Source: Chelydra serpentina (lineage: Eukaryota; Chordata; Testudines; Chelydridae). Taken from it: a stretch of DNA of 64,000 bases. The stretch lies in the NCBI GenBank assembly GCA_037349315.1, contig JBAIAC010000154.1, forward strand, positions 992,001-1,056,000. The letters run 5' to 3'. Below are positions 63,011-64,000 of the stretch, piece by piece. The position numbers and the translations under genes are program-made. The number at the start of each line of letters is the position of its first letter. Position 1 is the first letter of the stretch. Below the pieces are notes generated by a model. The model did not search any database and was not told where the DNA came from. It saw nothing but the letters and a program-made list of their open reading frames with translations.

Positions 63011-63634
63011 GTGTAAGCAGGGTCTGGATGAGCTCCACCCCTTCCCCCACTGCCCCACCCTGCTCACTCCTTTACCCCTCCCCGCTCCGCTGCGGCCCTG
63101 AGACCAGAGAAGCTCTGTGCCCTGCTGCAGCCCCTGGGACTAAAGTCCTCCAGCCAGGGACTAAAGGCAGCTCCAGACTTTCCCTCTCACCTTTCCTGGG
63201 AGTCACGTTCCAGTTTCTACAAAGAGCTAACGGAGCCTCAACCCCGCATCTGAATGAATGTCACATTTCTCACTAGCTACAGGACAGAAACAAACGTCAT
63301 TTCAATCCCAGGTGAGCCCATTTCAATCATTTCTCAGCCTGATTCCTTCACCCTCATTCCTTAGGGCCTTGTGCCACCGTGTGGGTGTTTCAGTCCCCCC
63401 TCAGCTTCACACAGGGACACAATTTCCTTTGCACAGATCCATGAACAGCAAAACCTCCCTGTGTCTCTTGTCCATTGAAACCTTCTCTCCTGCAGTGGCA
63501 ATGGTCTGACAGAGGGGACGTGGCACCTTCAGCCCTGACAGGGACATATTCGCTCTCCTCTTTCTTCATGCTGCTGCTGCTGCTATTCCTGGAAAAGTGA
63601 AGGATGTTGTTATTTCATAAAAGGTCAAGGCTGG
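63011..63634. other. Spacer without visible gene
   Basis: Part (63420-63600) is related to the Ser-block spacer in reverse orientation ('gagcgaatatctcactgtc' complement). No tRNA is seen. Confidence 0.4.
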
Positions 63635-64000
63635 TGTCACGGAGTATAGGGGAGTCCGGCCCTGCACCCCTCTTCCCCGGATTCACTGGGAGTCTCAGCC
63701 AGCCCGTAGAACAGAAGGTTTATTAGAGATGCCAGGAACACAGCCCAACCAGAGCTTGTCAGTACATCCAGGACCCCGCAGTCGGGTCCTTCCGGGGGGC
63801 AGGGAGCTTAGACCCCAGCCTGGGCCTCCCTGCATTTCGCCCCACAGCTCCACATGGGGCAGGGAGGCCAGACCCTGTCTGCCTCTCTCCCCTCTTCTCC
63901 GGCCAGCTCCAATCTGAAACCCAAAAGCCAAACCCTCCAGCAGTCTCTCTTCCCCTCCCCCGGGGCCCCTCCTCTAGCCTGTTACCATTCTCCCAGCCAA
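63635..64000. mobile_element. Third LTR of the same family, cut by the window edge
   Basis: Starts TGTCACGGAGTATAGGGGAG. It keeps C at many positions that are T in the hypermutated element, for example 'ctcttccccggattcactgg' against 'cttttccccggatttactgg'. It serves as an internal unedited reference. Whether it is a solo LTR or part of a full element lies outside the window. Confidence 0.85.

Overview
The window looks like nuclear DNA of a cryptodiran turtle. The evidence is a tRNA-headed SINE with a CR1-type tail (50568-50741), many CR1 LINE 3' ends carrying ATTCTATG-like tails, short elements with TAGGGTGACCA termini, and vertebrate-type tRNA genes. I found no host protein-coding gene. The many short open frames are shadows of GC-rich repeats, minisatellites and decayed retroelements.

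The region is a tRNA gene cluster built by segmental duplication. I read 45 tRNA-derived loci on both strands. Thr, Cys, Val, Phe, Lys, initiator Met, Asn, Arg, Ser and Gly each have at least one copy that folds fairly well, and there is one intron-containing Ile(TAT). Gln and His survive only as relics. I saw no Leu, Ala, Pro, Tyr, Trp or Asp gene. Several copies have anticodons that do not match their bodies: Thr bodies with Ile anticodons TAT and AAT, a Lys body with Glu anticodon TTC, an initiator-Met body with CAA, a Phe body with GAG, an Arg body with CTG and a His body with TCA.

Layout. 1-9 kb: Thr, Cys, Val, Phe, Ile, Thr, Lys and relics. 9-12.2 kb: Phe relic, Cys, Gly. 12.2-15.5 kb: no tRNA, with a 46-bp tandem array. 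15.5-18 kb: initiator Met, relics, Ser. 18-25.5 kb: a duplicated block with a CR1 insertion, hAT-like and LTR insertions, Arg, a Thr/Ile hybrid, His and Gln relics, and a Lys/Glu hybrid. 25.5-30 kb: two Ser and one Arg. 32-37.9 kb: Thr, Phe and Lys variants, a 57-bp minisatellite, and an initiator-Met/Asn pair. 38-53 kb: further copies of the same modules, some inverted. 53.4-55.9 kb: a second copy of the 2.1-4.6 kb Cys-Val-Phe block. 56.7-63 kb: a second copy of the Ser block, split by a 3.7-kb LTR retrotransposon.

The most unusual object is that retrotransposon (58101-61782, minus strand), a Ty3/gypsy-type element. It has 409-bp LTRs, a CTCAG target duplication, a primer-binding site matching the 3' end of tRNA-Leu, and integrase, RT and RNase H fragments. 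Over about 1.8 kb the plus strand has lost almost every TpC dinucleotide, while GpA remains common. That is the signature of strand-specific cytidine deamination (APOBEC-like) during reverse transcription. The damage fades toward the 5' LTR and spares the polypurine tract, as reverse-transcription kinetics predict. Its domain order also appears to be integrase before RT/RNase H, which is unusual for Ty3/gypsy.
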